This document shows, one piece after another, positions 27,970 through 37,698 of a DNA stretch of 64,000 nt (position 1 is the first letter of the stretch; each line of letters begins with the position of its first letter). Under the pieces are notes generated by a model. The model was not told the DNA's origin. It searched no databases and worked only from the letters and a program-made list of their open reading frames with translations. The translations under genes were made by a program, and so were the position numbers. The stretch comes from a virus, in IMG/VR virus record IMGVR_UViG_3300033146_001059, positions 1 through 64,000 of that record. One strand, written 5' to 3'.

Positions 27970-30192
27970 TTATTTCCAACCACCCATTAAACCTTCTTTA
28001 AGAGAAAACTCATATTCTTTATTCATATTTTTTTCTTCCTCGCTCTTTTTAGGCATCTCACCATATTTCTTTTTACCAGTAATAGGATCTCTATAATAAC
28101 CAAATGGCTGCAGTTCTGCTAACATTTCTTTTGGTTTAGCTATTTTACCCATCAAATCATCGTCCATCAATTCACATAAGCCCATGGCTATAACTAAATC
28201 CGAGGGTGTACGATTACCTCTGTCATACTCAATAAGCTGTTCTAATGCAAGATCAAACCACACGTTGTGACTGTTATCATCAATATACTCCTTAAGTTTA
28301 CCGTCTTGGTAATCAATATATTGCGGTGATGGTGGGGTACCGAGCTGCGAGGACTGCGCCTTTGTAGGATCTGCATCCATATTATTTGCTGTGGCAATAG
28401 TTGGTCTTTTAATAAATCTGTGGTACTGCCCACGTGTTCTGAAGTGACCTACAATACCTATCTTAGCATACTCCAGATTTATCTTTGAGTTAAAGAACAT
28501 TGATAGCTTTAATACATTCTCGTAATCGTCACGTACATCATCAGATCTATTATTATAGTAGGCAACGTATAAATTTGTAGTAGTATTAAATATCCCCCCA
28601 TCTGGTATTCTTTTCTTAACTGCGGCAGCTAATTTGGAACCTTCTGTACCAGGTGCTGAATCAGCATTACCTTGATCAATACTGTCGAGCCCCATTATGT
28701 ACAAGTCATTAAATATACTTCCTCGTTTATCTCTGTAAGGCTTCTCCTCACCTTCAAGTATATAAATGCTGCCAGCTTCATTTTCAATAAAATTGGCCCC
28801 TACATGTTTTCCATCTGCATCGTCAACATATTCAAGAGTCCCTTTTAACCACTTAGGCACACCCTCTTGCTTCAACATTATTTTAGTACGTTGAGCAGCA
28901 AGCAGTTCTGTGTTGAATATATTCTTACCATCTTTCTGGAATACTTCTTTAAGCTCCAGCGGGAATTCCTGGCACTCTTTTAAGAATGCTTCAGGATCAT
29001 TTTCAATTAGCTTACGCTCCTCTACCATAGCCAATCTGGCTGTCTTAATATCAGGCACTCCCCACTCCTCCCATGTTGTAGCGTACTTCAACTGTGACGG
29101 TATAAATAATGCAGTCTTTCCTCCCCACTCATATGTAGGATATAAATTAAATGCATCTGGATCCATAAACATATGCTTAGCGTGGTCATTATTTACTGAT
29201 CCACCCGTACCTGTATAGACTACAAATGCTTTCTTAATTTTACGCATAACAAGCCATGATCCCTTAGATTGACCTATAACTTCTTTTAATGAGCCTGGAC
29301 CTGTAGATGGGAATGCAGCGAATTCCTCTATGTGTTGGAAATTAGGACGACGTCCTTTAGTTGCACCGGCACGGAAACCGTACACGATTTTTTTAAGGTC
29401 ATTCTGCGACCCCTTCTTAGCTTTTTTACCTGTAGACAGGTCTGTTACTTCTTTATACGCAACTATATTTTTTTTAGAGTCTGTGTAGCGTTCTTGCCAG
29501 TAACCGGAGTAGAGCTCCTCTATCTCGTCTAATGTCTCTACAATCTTGTCCCATGCCTCTTCAGCATGATCCTCTGATGTTGCAGATGATATAAGATCTT
29601 GTTTATCATGTAAAATGTAGTACCACATCATTATCGATGTAGTAAAGTAAGATTTACCAATACCACGCCCCGACATTAAAGCCACATATTTACGTTGCTT
29701 GTATGCTGCCCACATGATATCGAACACATACCTATCAACATTCGAATATGTTGGGTGGTTTATATCTGTCTCTTCCTCGAGATACCCACCTTCGCCATCT
29801 GGCACTGGAACTGGGAATATATAAATAATCATCCAGAACACATAAAATGGATTATAGTATTCCCCTTCGATGGTCACACCATTCTTACATGCATAGTCTA
29901 CTTTTTGGTAATAGTCAAGCATCTCAAGTGAATCTGGGTGAACATCGGGCGGAGTACGCATATTCTCAAACCACTTTGGTATTGGTCTAAATACAAGGTA
30001 ATCAAGCATACGTATTTCCTCATCACCAGTAACTATGCCTGGTAATCTGTGTGATGCATTTGTGACGTCATGTACGTCATTAAATATTCTCCCATCAGCC
30101 CTGTATTCTAGGAATGGAACTTTTTTCTTGTCAAACGGGTCGTACGCGTTACGTGTACTAACCTTTAACGGTTTAACTGCTTTCTTTGCCAT
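27970..30192 (-). CDS. terL: Terminase large subunit
   Basis: 740 residues. The Walker A motif SGRGIGKS spans residues 174-181, preceded by a beta strand (KYVALM). FQHIEEFAAFP about 110 residues later is the Walker B-like region, followed by a TGTGG motif typical of the coupling region. The C-terminal half has the acidic nuclease region with LYIMGLDSIDQ (first catalytic Asp). ATP-driven packaging motor plus endonuclease, acting with the portal. No clear small-subunit partner; 33584-34177 is a candidate. Confidence 0.9.
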   Translation of the reverse strand: MAKKAVKPLKVSTRNAYDPFDKKKVPFLEYRADGRIFNDVHDVTNASHRLPGIVTGDEEIRMLDYLVFRPIPKWFENMRTPPDVHPDSLEMLDYYQKVDYACKNGVTIEGEYYNPFYVFWMIIYIFPVPVPDGEGGYLEEETDINHPTYSNVDRYVFDIMWAAYKQRKYVALMSGRGIGKSYFTTSIMMWYYILHDKQDLISSATSEDHAEEAWDKIVETLDEIEELYSGYWQERYTDSKKNIVAYKEVTDLSTGKKAKKGSQNDLKKIVYGFRAGATKGRRPNFQHIEEFAAFPSTGPGSLKEVIGQSKGSWLVMRKIKKAFVVYTGTGGSVNNDHAKHMFMDPDAFNLYPTYEWGGKTALFIPSQLKYATTWEEWGVPDIKTARLAMVEERKLIENDPEAFLKECQEFPLELKEVFQKDGKNIFNTELLAAQRTKIMLKQEGVPKWLKGTLEYVDDADGKHVGANFIENEAGSIYILEGEEKPYRDKRGSIFNDLYIMGLDSIDQGNADSAPGTEGSKLAAAVKKRIPDGGIFNTTTNLYVAYYNNRSDDVRDDYENVLKLSMFFNSKINLEYAKIGIVGHFRTRGQYHRFIKRPTIATANNMDADPTKAQSSQLGTPPSPQYIDYQDGKLKEYIDDNSHNVWFDLALEQLIEYDRGNRTPSDLVIAMGLCELMDDDLMGKIAKPKEMLAELQPFGYYRDPITGKKKYGEMPKKSEEEKNMNKEYEFSLKEGLMGGWK

Positions 30193-30198
30193 AACTAT

Positions 30199-33100
30199 TT
30201 AACTTTTTTTATATAAAATACCACCGTATCTGAATTTATTAACTTTAATATTATTTTCAGTTTTATACATATCTAGTATTTTTTTATTCTCTATCGCTTT
30301 TGTAAAATCAAGTAACCCTTCTGGGTCATCAGACTTCTTAAATATATCAAACAGATTACCTGATCCTTTTAATTTTTCTATACGAGCCTGTACGGCTTTT
30401 GCATTCTCTGGGGTAAATGCATTAACACCGTTAGGAGTGTACTCATATATAGTATGACCCACACCTGCTATAGGGTAACGTCTTCTACTTGCGTGGTACT
30501 TTGCCAATTCCTCTAAAGATAAATCCTTCCCGTTTTTAACCAGTTTACCAAATTTTTCTTCCAACTGCTTATTTGCTGCCCTAGCTATAGTAGCTTTAGA
30601 TGCTTTTTCTACGTGAGTCAATCCATAATGAGAATACATAAAACGTGTATTTTGTGGACTAAGTGTAGTTAATATCTCATTATATGTTCCAGTCTGCCCG
30701 TTAAGTGCAGCCATTAATGATGTAGTTGCACCTCGGTCATGCACATGACTTGACGATTTACCTATACCTATACCCGTAACAGCTGTTCTATGTTCGTTGT
30801 TTGGTAGCGCAAAATAATCTGACGCATCTCTATTAACTGTAGGTGATCCGATATCTCTAGGATAGAAACCCCTAAAATCTTTATTAGTAGGATAACTTTT
30901 TAGCATAAAATTACCTGGATCTCTGTTAGCAAGACTACCAAGATCATCGTTTTTAAATGTCATTTCATTAGCATGCAAACGTCTTCTCCTTGCGTACGTA
31001 GAAAATTCCACAGGTGATCCTACTTTAGCATTTCTTTCCCATGCCTTTATAATAGCATTAGGCGATAAGTCTAATTCTGTAAAAGCCCCAAGTACAGATA
31101 ATATATCTGTATTATGATACAGGTCATCTCCATTTGTTAATACATCTATCTCTCCGCTAGCAACTTTATCGTCAAATATTTTTGCGTTCTTAGTGTGTTT
31201 TGCATTATGTTTTGTGAACTGTATCATTCTAGTCAACTCGTGTTGAGCATCTTCTCTTTCTAATGGATCTGCTATTTTATTTATAGTCTCAAGCATCTCC
31301 TCTATCTTAGCATCGCCTTCAAACGTTTTAACGTCTTCCGGAAGGATTTTTTGCGTAGCCTTAGCCTGCTCCCCTAATCGCTCAGCACCTTCTCTAGATA
31401 ATTCCGATGTGTGTATCTTTTTACCCGTCTTTCCATAAATAAAGTTACCTCTACCTTTATCGACCATAGGGAATTCTCTATCAAGTATGACTTTATTTGG
31501 TCTATTACTCTTAGGAGGAAGTTTGGTTATACCCACCTTTCTAGAAGCTGGTCTCTTACCTGTAGCAGCTCCAGTGTATCGTTCAACTCCAAGCTTGTCT
31601 ACACGAGCTTTTACTTCAGGTGATAATCCATACAGATAATCTTTCGGTAAATCATCTCCATAGTCTTCTCTTTTTCGTATTATATTTTTTATATACTCAA
31701 TAACGTGCCCTGGTTCATGTGTATAATCTTCTTTTGTCAAAGATTTCATTACTTTCTCTGTAGGGAAAATGTTATATTCTCCAAGCATTGTATTATGTAT
31801 TCCAAACCCTTTATCACCCTCTACTACCTTAGTATTGTCATCATATAATTGCCCTTCTAAATGTCCTTTAACTGCGTTCTCGTCATTTCTAGCTAAGAAG
31901 TTTGTATATTTATTATACCCAGGTTTAGACTCTGTATACATTAAAGCTGAACTTCTTCGGACTAAATCATTTTTAGAAAAGTCGTCTAAATTATTATAGT
32001 TAATAGTAGCTTCTGAACGCATATTCATATCGTCCCACTTGGTTTTAAAATCTGTACGCACCCCACGTTCCTCAGGCGTACCACCCAGTTTACCATACAT
32101 TTTATTTTTAAACTGGTCCTGTTTTCTATACAAAAGTTTGCTAGCTTTACCTGCTTTTTTACTTTCTGTTATTAAACCAGACTTCTCACCCTGTAACAGT
32201 TTTACTATGTCATGTTCGTATATTGTCGCAGTAGGTATTTTACCTTTCTCACCACGCATTAAAGCTACTTTAGTTTTAAGTGGTAATTTATTATACCCCT
32301 CTAATAACCCAGTTTGTGCATTATATTTGTATTTATATGCGTCTGCTGTTCTGGCTGTTTCGAATGGTGAATTAGCTTTTTTATTACGGTCAAGTATGTT
32401 AAGTCTATTTTTTACTTGTGGGTTGTTAGCGTAGAACTCTGCTACTCCTAGCTCTCGCTTATTTATGAATTTGGTATAGCTAGCTTTTTTTGTAGCCGCA
32501 GTTTTACGCGACGGAATAATTATATCAAGTATTTTATCTTTCGCTGATTTTACACCAATTTTTTCATGTGCTAAACTGGTCTTTCCTTTGGATTTCATGT
32601 CAACACCGTACTTGAATATCGCGTCAAGCTCTTCTTTTTTCATTGTCCCCGCAATAGGTAAATCATCAATAGCAGCTCTTACATTTGAACCACTAAAGAT
32701 ATCGTCTATATTTTCCTGCCCCTTTAATATTCCTGGTGCATCTTTCATAGCTTTTATAACTGGCTTATGTGTGTTGGCTGCTAAACCCTCTGACAACTCC
32801 TTTATACCTGTCTTATACACTTTATTGTATGAGTATACATCTGGTAGCACTTTACTTGCGACACGCTCAGCTAATGAAGCCGTCTTAGGTAGTACTTTAT
32901 ACCCTTTCTTAACTACATTATTAACAAGTGTTTCACCTGCTCTCACTGTTTGTGCTGCTTTGCCGCCACCAAATAACATAGATGGGTCTGTTACCACATC
33001 TATACCTAAGTTACCTGCCATTTCCCACACATTGTCTCCGTGTCTAATACCGGTTTCTTTATCTACTGTACCAAAACCCCACTCATCAGACATAGTAGAC

Positions 33101-33582
33101 ATCTGACGCTTATCTTCTTTTCCAGTATATAATTCTCTTAATGATCTTGGCACAGCTAAAGAGTAGTCGTGTTTTTTACCTGTGGCGTGTCTATATCCTT
33201 CTGTTAACAATGTTGCTGGCGTACCCATCACCTCGATACCTGGTAATAAGTAATTTTCAGCCATTTTACCAACTGTAATATCATCTAGATATCCTTTTCT
33301 GTGCTCGTTACCCTCAGCGTCTATAGTACCCTCTTGCCCTGCTACCACATCTACATTTGGTAAGCGTCTTTCACTGGCTTTCTTCTGCTGGTTATATTTC
33401 TTACCACCATCATCGTTTTTACTTTTTACCACAGTACGTCTAGATTTAAATCCAGACTTGATTCGTTTAATATTGTCTTCACCCATTAAAACGTAAGAGC
33501 CGTCTTTCTGTACATCTACTTTTTCTGGTACTTTACCTGTGCTCTGAAACATTTGGTATTTCTTTTTATACAATATATTCAT
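30199..33582 (-). CDS. Large tagged protein, probable virion cargo/ejection protein
   Basis: 1,127 residues from the ATG at 33582, chosen because the longer start at 33630 overlaps the upstream gene by 47 bases. Lys/Arg-rich and largely helical with disordered stretches, no membrane segment. Near residues 622-626 it has HEPGH, a possible HExxH zinc-protease motif, though Pro in that helix is atypical. The C-terminus is FRYGGILYKKS, the same tail found on the amidase and three other neighbours. Size, charge and location match internal virion proteins ejected with DNA; this is inference. Confidence 0.65.
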   Translation of the reverse strand: MNILYKKKYQMFQSTGKVPEKVDVQKDGSYVLMGEDNIKRIKSGFKSRRTVVKSKNDDGGKKYNQQKKASERRLPNVDVVAGQEGTIDAEGNEHRKGYLDDITVGKMAENYLLPGIEVMGTPATLLTEGYRHATGKKHDYSLAVPRSLRELYTGKEDKRQMSTMSDEWGFGTVDKETGIRHGDNVWEMAGNLGIDVVTDPSMLFGGGKAAQTVRAGETLVNNVVKKGYKVLPKTASLAERVASKVLPDVYSYNKVYKTGIKELSEGLAANTHKPVIKAMKDAPGILKGQENIDDIFSGSNVRAAIDDLPIAGTMKKEELDAIFKYGVDMKSKGKTSLAHEKIGVKSAKDKILDIIIPSRKTAATKKASYTKFINKRELGVAEFYANNPQVKNRLNILDRNKKANSPFETARTADAYKYKYNAQTGLLEGYNKLPLKTKVALMRGEKGKIPTATIYEHDIVKLLQGEKSGLITESKKAGKASKLLYRKQDQFKNKMYGKLGGTPEERGVRTDFKTKWDDMNMRSEATINYNNLDDFSKNDLVRRSSALMYTESKPGYNKYTNFLARNDENAVKGHLEGQLYDDNTKVVEGDKGFGIHNTMLGEYNIFPTEKVMKSLTKEDYTHEPGHVIEYIKNIIRKREDYGDDLPKDYLYGLSPEVKARVDKLGVERYTGAATGKRPASRKVGITKLPPKSNRPNKVILDREFPMVDKGRGNFIYGKTGKKIHTSELSREGAERLGEQAKATQKILPEDVKTFEGDAKIEEMLETINKIADPLEREDAQHELTRMIQFTKHNAKHTKNAKIFDDKVASGEIDVLTNGDDLYHNTDILSVLGAFTELDLSPNAIIKAWERNAKVGSPVEFSTYARRRRLHANEMTFKNDDLGSLANRDPGNFMLKSYPTNKDFRGFYPRDIGSPTVNRDASDYFALPNNEHRTAVTGIGIGKSSSHVHDRGATTSLMAALNGQTGTYNEILTTLSPQNTRFMYSHYGLTHVEKASKATIARAANKQLEEKFGKLVKNGKDLSLEELAKYHASRRRYPIAGVGHTIYEYTPNGVNAFTPENAKAVQARIEKLKGSGNLFDIFKKSDDPEGLLDFTKAIENKKILDMYKTENNIKVNKFRYGGILYKKS

Positions 33583-33583
33583 T

Positions 33584-34177
33584 TTATAGCATTCCTTTCT
33601 CTCTGAAACTCGTCTGCTTAGTACCTCCACGGTTTCTAGTATTAATACTTTGCCTCTTCATTGACGCTATCAACTTCTCCTTAACTTCGAGGATAGTAGG
33701 CAATTCTTTAATAGCTTTATTTATAATATCTATATTGGTTACAAATGATGTCACCCCTGTTGTGGGATGCATCTGCTCCATAATCTTTGGTTTTGTATCT
33801 CTAATAGTTTCTCTCAGCTGCTCCATCTTACGATTAAGCTCCTCGACAGCACGCTCCTCTTCATTTGATGATACCAACACATATGCATCTGCTGCCAACT
33901 CATACAACTCGAGTTCTTTTTTAGTGAATGGAGGCTCCGGATCCCTCGACTTCCATATTCTATAAATAACCTGCTCCTTTTTCATCTTACCATCTAAATC
34001 TCTGAAGGCATTTTCCTCATCGAGACTAAACATGTGGTAGATGTATAGAAACAGTTTGTCTAGTTTATCTTTTTTCTTAACTCCGTAGAACTCTTTGACA
34101 TCCATGAACTCTCTAACTTGTACGAAGTTAACATTTATCATTAATCTATCATCTTTAAAATCTAATTTTATTGGCAT
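33584..34177 (-). CDS. Helical DNA-packaging-region protein
   Basis: 197 residues, helical, with a coiled coil around residues 100-130 (EEERAVEELNRKMEQLRETI). The N-terminus is KLDFKDDRLMINVNFVQVRE. Placed two genes upstream of TerL. It may be a terminase small subunit, since size and coiled coil fit, but no helix-turn-helix is obvious. It lacks the GG-LYKK tail of its neighbours. Low certainty of function. Confidence 0.6.
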   Translation of the reverse strand: MPIKLDFKDDRLMINVNFVQVREFMDVKEFYGVKKKDKLDKLFLYIYHMFSLDEENAFRDLDGKMKKEQVIYRIWKSRDPEPPFTKKELELYELAADAYVLVSSNEEERAVEELNRKMEQLRETIRDTKPKIMEQMHPTTGVTSFVTNIDIINKAIKELPTILEVKEKLIASMKRQSINTRNRGGTKQTSFREKGML

Positions 34178-34186
34178 AATTCATTA

Positions 34187-34315
34187 TCATTTATCATTAA
34201 ACATATTCTCATTTTCTTTTACAGCCTTTTTAGCATCGTCAAACTTTATATACATCCCCAACACTAATGATCCACATAGTATAATTAAATAATATATAAC
34301 TGCAAGCAACCTCAT
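34187..34315 (-). CDS. Small single-pass membrane protein
   Basis: A 42-residue frame beginning MRLLAVIYYLIILCGSLVLG, one transmembrane helix, then a charged tail (KFDDAKKAVKENENMF). It fills the gap between two tagged-protein genes and starts 2 bases after the stop of the upstream gene. Could be an inner-membrane lysis accessory or an ejection-channel component; unknown. Confidence 0.5.
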   Translation of the reverse strand: MRLLAVIYYLIILCGSLVLGMYIKFDDAKKAVKENENMFNDK

Positions 34316-34317
34316 AA

Positions 34318-35010
34318 TTATTTTTTATATAACAATCCGCCTAGTTTATATCTAGACACAGCTTCTCCTTTCTGCCAATCTCCTTTTGTAAAATTACCAG
34401 TATTCCACATAGTAGCTGGTGTACCCTCAACCCTTTTACTTGCCCCTCTATATCTACTAGGATCAAGATTAACCATAGATTGCTGTATTAGTTCATCTGA
34501 TAAAACATTATCGTAATCATTATTTTTTCTTGAGTAATTGGCTCTCATTATTTTGTCAGTCATATATCCTGGGCTCGTTTTTGGAGAGTATGAGTTTGTA
34601 TTTCTGACACTCGAATATGGTGAACTAGCTTGAAAACCCCTTACCCTCTCAAGTATACTGTTATAAGTTGCACTCTTATTATTATTCAAAGCTGAAGCTT
34701 TAGGTAGAAAATGTCCTGTAACATTCTGCGCCTCAAAATTACCATTAAATTTATCAAATTTTGTATTAGCATTATACCTTGTCGCATATGCATTTCCGAT
34801 ATCATTATATTCAGACGTAGCATTACCTAACGAATCCTTTTTATAGAACCCGGCTTTACCTGCAAAATGCTGCACATTGTCCGCTCCCCAGTCCAGGTTT
34901 TCATCCTTCCAATTAACTGGTTCCCATGCTTTCACAATGGGGGTTCCTGTGGTTGGTGTTTTAGTTGGTGAGGGATTTCCTCCATTTAAATATTTTCTGT
35001 ACACACTCAT
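34318..35010 (-). CDS. Tagged protein with GGLLYKK tail
   Basis: 230 residues, Asn/Ser/Tyr-rich and probably disordered, with no recognised domain. The C-terminus RYKLGGLLYKK is shared with the large cargo-like protein, the amidase and two frame-disrupted neighbours. The N-terminal segment YLNGGNPSPTKTPTTG is low complexity. Probably packaged in the virion because of the tail it shares. Confidence 0.65.
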   Translation of the reverse strand: MSVYRKYLNGGNPSPTKTPTTGTPIVKAWEPVNWKDENLDWGADNVQHFAGKAGFYKKDSLGNATSEYNDIGNAYATRYNANTKFDKFNGNFEAQNVTGHFLPKASALNNNKSATYNSILERVRGFQASSPYSSVRNTNSYSPKTSPGYMTDKIMRANYSRKNNDYDNVLSDELIQQSMVNLDPSRYRGASKRVEGTPATMWNTGNFTKGDWQKGEAVSRYKLGGLLYKK

Positions 35011-35028
35011 AATTATTTATCTTTTTAT

Positions 35029-35700
35029 TTACTTAGTTTTGTATAGTATTCCTCCTAACCTAAATCCTGGTCCGTAGTACTTTGTTTTGCCTGTTCGTAT
35101 ATATTCCTCCAAAGGTTTCCATGCATGCCCCATACTTGTATGCGCTCTAATACGTTCTCCTGCGGGTTTGTAATAATTAGCTTTCTCAAAATCCTCGTCA
35201 TTACCCTCAAACAATGTGCTTCTAACTCTTCCGTCTATCCAATTATCAAGATAAGCTCGTTCTCCATCACCTTCTATGTCTTTTCCGCGATACCCTCTGT
35301 CGTATCTCTTCTTTTTATTATTTTCCCAGTCACGTTTAAAATCCCCTCCATCGTACTTCAGGGATTCGTTTGCAAAATTACTTCGTAGGCCAGCATACGT
35401 ATCGTCAGCTTTACGCATTCCATGTAACACATCAATAGCTATGTCTTGATCTTGTGTTTGTCTTTGGATTATATAAAATGCCATGAGTGCCAAGTTTAGG
35501 GTGCTTGGCTTTACAGTTATCATACGTGATATTTTTCTGGGTAGGACTGAAGTACTCTATGGAGCCCGCACCTGTTTTATCACGTGTAAATGTAGAGTCA
35601 GCTTTAATAGTCACCTCACCACCGTACTCAAGCGCTTCCAGGGCTTTGTATCTACTATATATATATCTTTTTTACGCTTACTTAGTACTGGTTGTAACAT
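35029..35700 (-). pseudogene. Frame-disrupted tagged protein (GGILYKTK tail)
   Basis: Three reading segments make one protein-like sequence. Segment 1 starts at ATG 35700 (MLQPVLSKRKKDIYIVDTK). After a -1 shift, segment 2 continues as ALEALEYGGEVTIKADSTFT to GILYNPKTNT near 35450. After a +1 shift, segment 3 reads QDIAIDVLHGMRKADDTYAG to FRLGGILYKTK. The two shifts cancel, so the end is back in the starting frame. Either two base errors or a decaying gene. An in-frame ATG at 35523 could still express segment 3 (164 residues) with the tail. Confidence 0.6.
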
Positions 35701-35702
35701 AT

Positions 35703-35924
35703 TTAATCATCTATTTGCTCTAAATCCTTAGAATTAAATCTGTGTTCTTGTAACTTACCATCATTAGCAAACCATATACAACTTACTCCTAAGAATAAAT
35801 TATCGCGTGTTGCCATTACTTTCAATTTTTCGATCTTTGACACCATCATTTTTGGTGCGTTAGGTAATTCTTTATTCAACTTAACTAACTGACCTGGTTT
35901 AAAATATACCTTGTCTTCCATCAT
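35703..35924 (-). CDS. YodC/DUF2158-like small protein
   Basis: 73 residues. FKPGQLVKLNKELPNAPKMM, then CIWFANDGKLQEHRF, then DLEQI match the compact beta-barrel pattern of the YodC (DUF2158) family: a GxxVxL strand, an MxV strand and a CxWF strand. Function of that family is not established. It follows a TTTCTTATA motif and is first in the transcript for the frame-disrupted neighbour. Confidence 0.6.
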   Translation of the reverse strand: MMEDKVYFKPGQLVKLNKELPNAPKMMVSKIEKLKVMATRDNLFLGVSCIWFANDGKLQEHRFNSKDLEQIDD

Positions 35925-35956
35925 CTTCTATTTATTTATTTATTATTAATATCACA

Positions 35957-35972
35957 TTACTATAAGAAAAAA
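35957..35972 (-). promoter_or_regulatory. Late-promoter-like motif, copy 5
   Basis: The minus strand reads TTTTTTCTTATAGTAAT, 33 bases before the DUF2158-like gene and right after the amidase stop. The G at the variable position supports the consensus TTTCTTATAnTA. Confidence 0.5.
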
Positions 35973-35973
35973 T

Positions 35974-37692
35974 TTACTTTTTATAAAGTACCCCGCCTCC
36001 ACGTAACTTTGGTGATGATGCATATAACTTCTCTAAAAATATTTTAGATACTCGTGCAAATTCCTTTTTAGACACATCGCCTTTTCTAAAGGCCTCCTTA
36101 TCTTCTGGATGCATTAGCCTGTATAGATTTCTAATTATTTCGTGAGACGTTATATTTTTAAATTTTATATTGTATTTTTGTATAATTGGTTTCAAGTACT
36201 CAACTGCGCTTGATATCTGCTTCTCTGTCAGCGGTTTAGCCCCAGCATCACCCTCATCTGTATTACCTTGAAACTCTACACCTATAGAAAAATCATTAAC
36301 ACCCTCACGTCCGTTAAATACAGATTTACCAGCATGGAATGTTACTTGGTCTGGATCGGCTAAGCGTACTCTGGTACCATCAAATCCTATAAGTACATGT
36401 GCCCCGGTTTCTTTATCTCTTGTAGCTAACTCGTACACCGCATTAGTTAAATCATCGTCCATAAATGCTGTGTGGTGAAGTATTACAGCCGATGCCTCGT
36501 TTGTTATTGATCTGCCTTTTTCTGTAAATGACTTATCATTTTTATTTCTAACAGACATCGTAGGCACATAAAACTCATTAAAGTTATTACCTCTAGGACG
36601 TATTTTCTCTGGTGAATTCATTTCTAACAGTTTCTCTGCGTAATTACCACCAAATTTAGCTCTATAGAAATTCTGCATGTTTTTACTTTGGTATACTTTA
36701 GTCATATATCTATTGTACTCTGTGAGATCTACCTCAGGTGGAGAGTACATTACAGGCGCTGTATATTTAGGATTTGCTTTATATGTAGAGTTTTCTGGGC
36801 CAGCTGTAGAACTATTACCTCCAAGTGCTGATCCAAATATGTCAGTGGCTGCATTTGCTTCATTAGCTATATCTGTGTATGCTGAATTATCCTGTGAAGA
36901 CATCCCTCCCATAATATTTTTATACCTAGCTTCCTCTGTGTTCTCAGGGGCACTTACTGACGCTACTTTACTATCATGTTGAGTATTTAACTGTTTAGCA
37001 TGTTCAGCTATCACTGCATCTTTATAGTAGGGCTCTTGTCCATTAGACACCAACCACTTATCGTATTCGCCCCGCACATCCTCAGGCTGCTCAGTATATT
37101 TTATAGTTTTACTTTTCTCGGCTACCCGGACGTTTTGTACGTGTTGATCTTGTACTGGCTGTGCATCCTCGCTTTGTTGTGGTAACACCATCTTTTTAGC
37201 TGTTTTATTCGACATAACCACCTGGTTAGATGGTTGGTTGTATAATAATCCTTTTGGTGCCGATATAAATGGCGACAACTCAGACGTTGCCTCTTGCTCC
37301 TCTTTATCTACTGTAGCTGCCGCCCATGTTAAAGGTGAGTAGGTTTCCTCTATCTTTACCTCTTCTTCTGTTGGTACAGTTTTAGTACTCGCAGGCTGTG
37401 TGACAGTAGTAGGTATTTTGGGCTCTACTTTTTTTACAGCTGTTTTCCTCTTTACTAGGGGAGTCTTTTTTTGTTTGGTATTCTTAAGGGCTTCTCCCTC
37501 TTCTTTATACCTTGTATTATACTCTTTAAAATTCCATGTAAACACATCTTCACCAGAAGCTCTTGCTGACGCAAACGCCTCTTTAAAAGTATCTCCTCGC
37601 TGAGAACTAGAGGTACGCTTTTTAACGTCAAGTTTATTTAATCCATCACTCTTAGTAGGATCATCTATAGGCAACTTAATTTTGTCAATCAT
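35974..37692 (-). CDS. Tagged N-acetylmuramoyl-L-alanine amidase (Amidase_2 type)
   Basis: 572 residues. Residues 1-~345 are Lys/Glu/Pro-rich and probably disordered. Residues ~385-550 form an Amidase_2/PGRP-type domain: AVILHHTAF (first zinc His), GAHVLIGFDGTRVRLADPDQ, VTFHAGKS, DFSIGVEFQG and ITSHEII (second His region). It would cleave the amide bond between muramic acid and the peptide. The C-terminus KLRGGGVLYKK carries the shared tail. An amidase in the structural block with that tail is more likely a virion-borne wall hydrolase than a classic endolysin. Confidence 0.8.
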   Translation of the reverse strand: MIDKIKLPIDDPTKSDGLNKLDVKKRTSSSQRGDTFKEAFASARASGEDVFTWNFKEYNTRYKEEGEALKNTKQKKTPLVKRKTAVKKVEPKIPTTVTQPASTKTVPTEEEVKIEETYSPLTWAAATVDKEEQEATSELSPFISAPKGLLYNQPSNQVVMSNKTAKKMVLPQQSEDAQPVQDQHVQNVRVAEKSKTIKYTEQPEDVRGEYDKWLVSNGQEPYYKDAVIAEHAKQLNTQHDSKVASVSAPENTEEARYKNIMGGMSSQDNSAYTDIANEANAATDIFGSALGGNSSTAGPENSTYKANPKYTAPVMYSPPEVDLTEYNRYMTKVYQSKNMQNFYRAKFGGNYAEKLLEMNSPEKIRPRGNNFNEFYVPTMSVRNKNDKSFTEKGRSITNEASAVILHHTAFMDDDLTNAVYELATRDKETGAHVLIGFDGTRVRLADPDQVTFHAGKSVFNGREGVNDFSIGVEFQGNTDEGDAGAKPLTEKQISSAVEYLKPIIQKYNIKFKNITSHEIIRNLYRLMHPEDKEAFRKGDVSKKEFARVSKIFLEKLYASSPKLRGGGVLYKK

Positions 37693-37698
37693 CTTTTA

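Noticed and set aside
32588-33106. 172-codon plus-strand frame opposite the large tagged protein
   Set aside because: Antisense shadow of a well-supported minus-strand gene, with no leader or domain.
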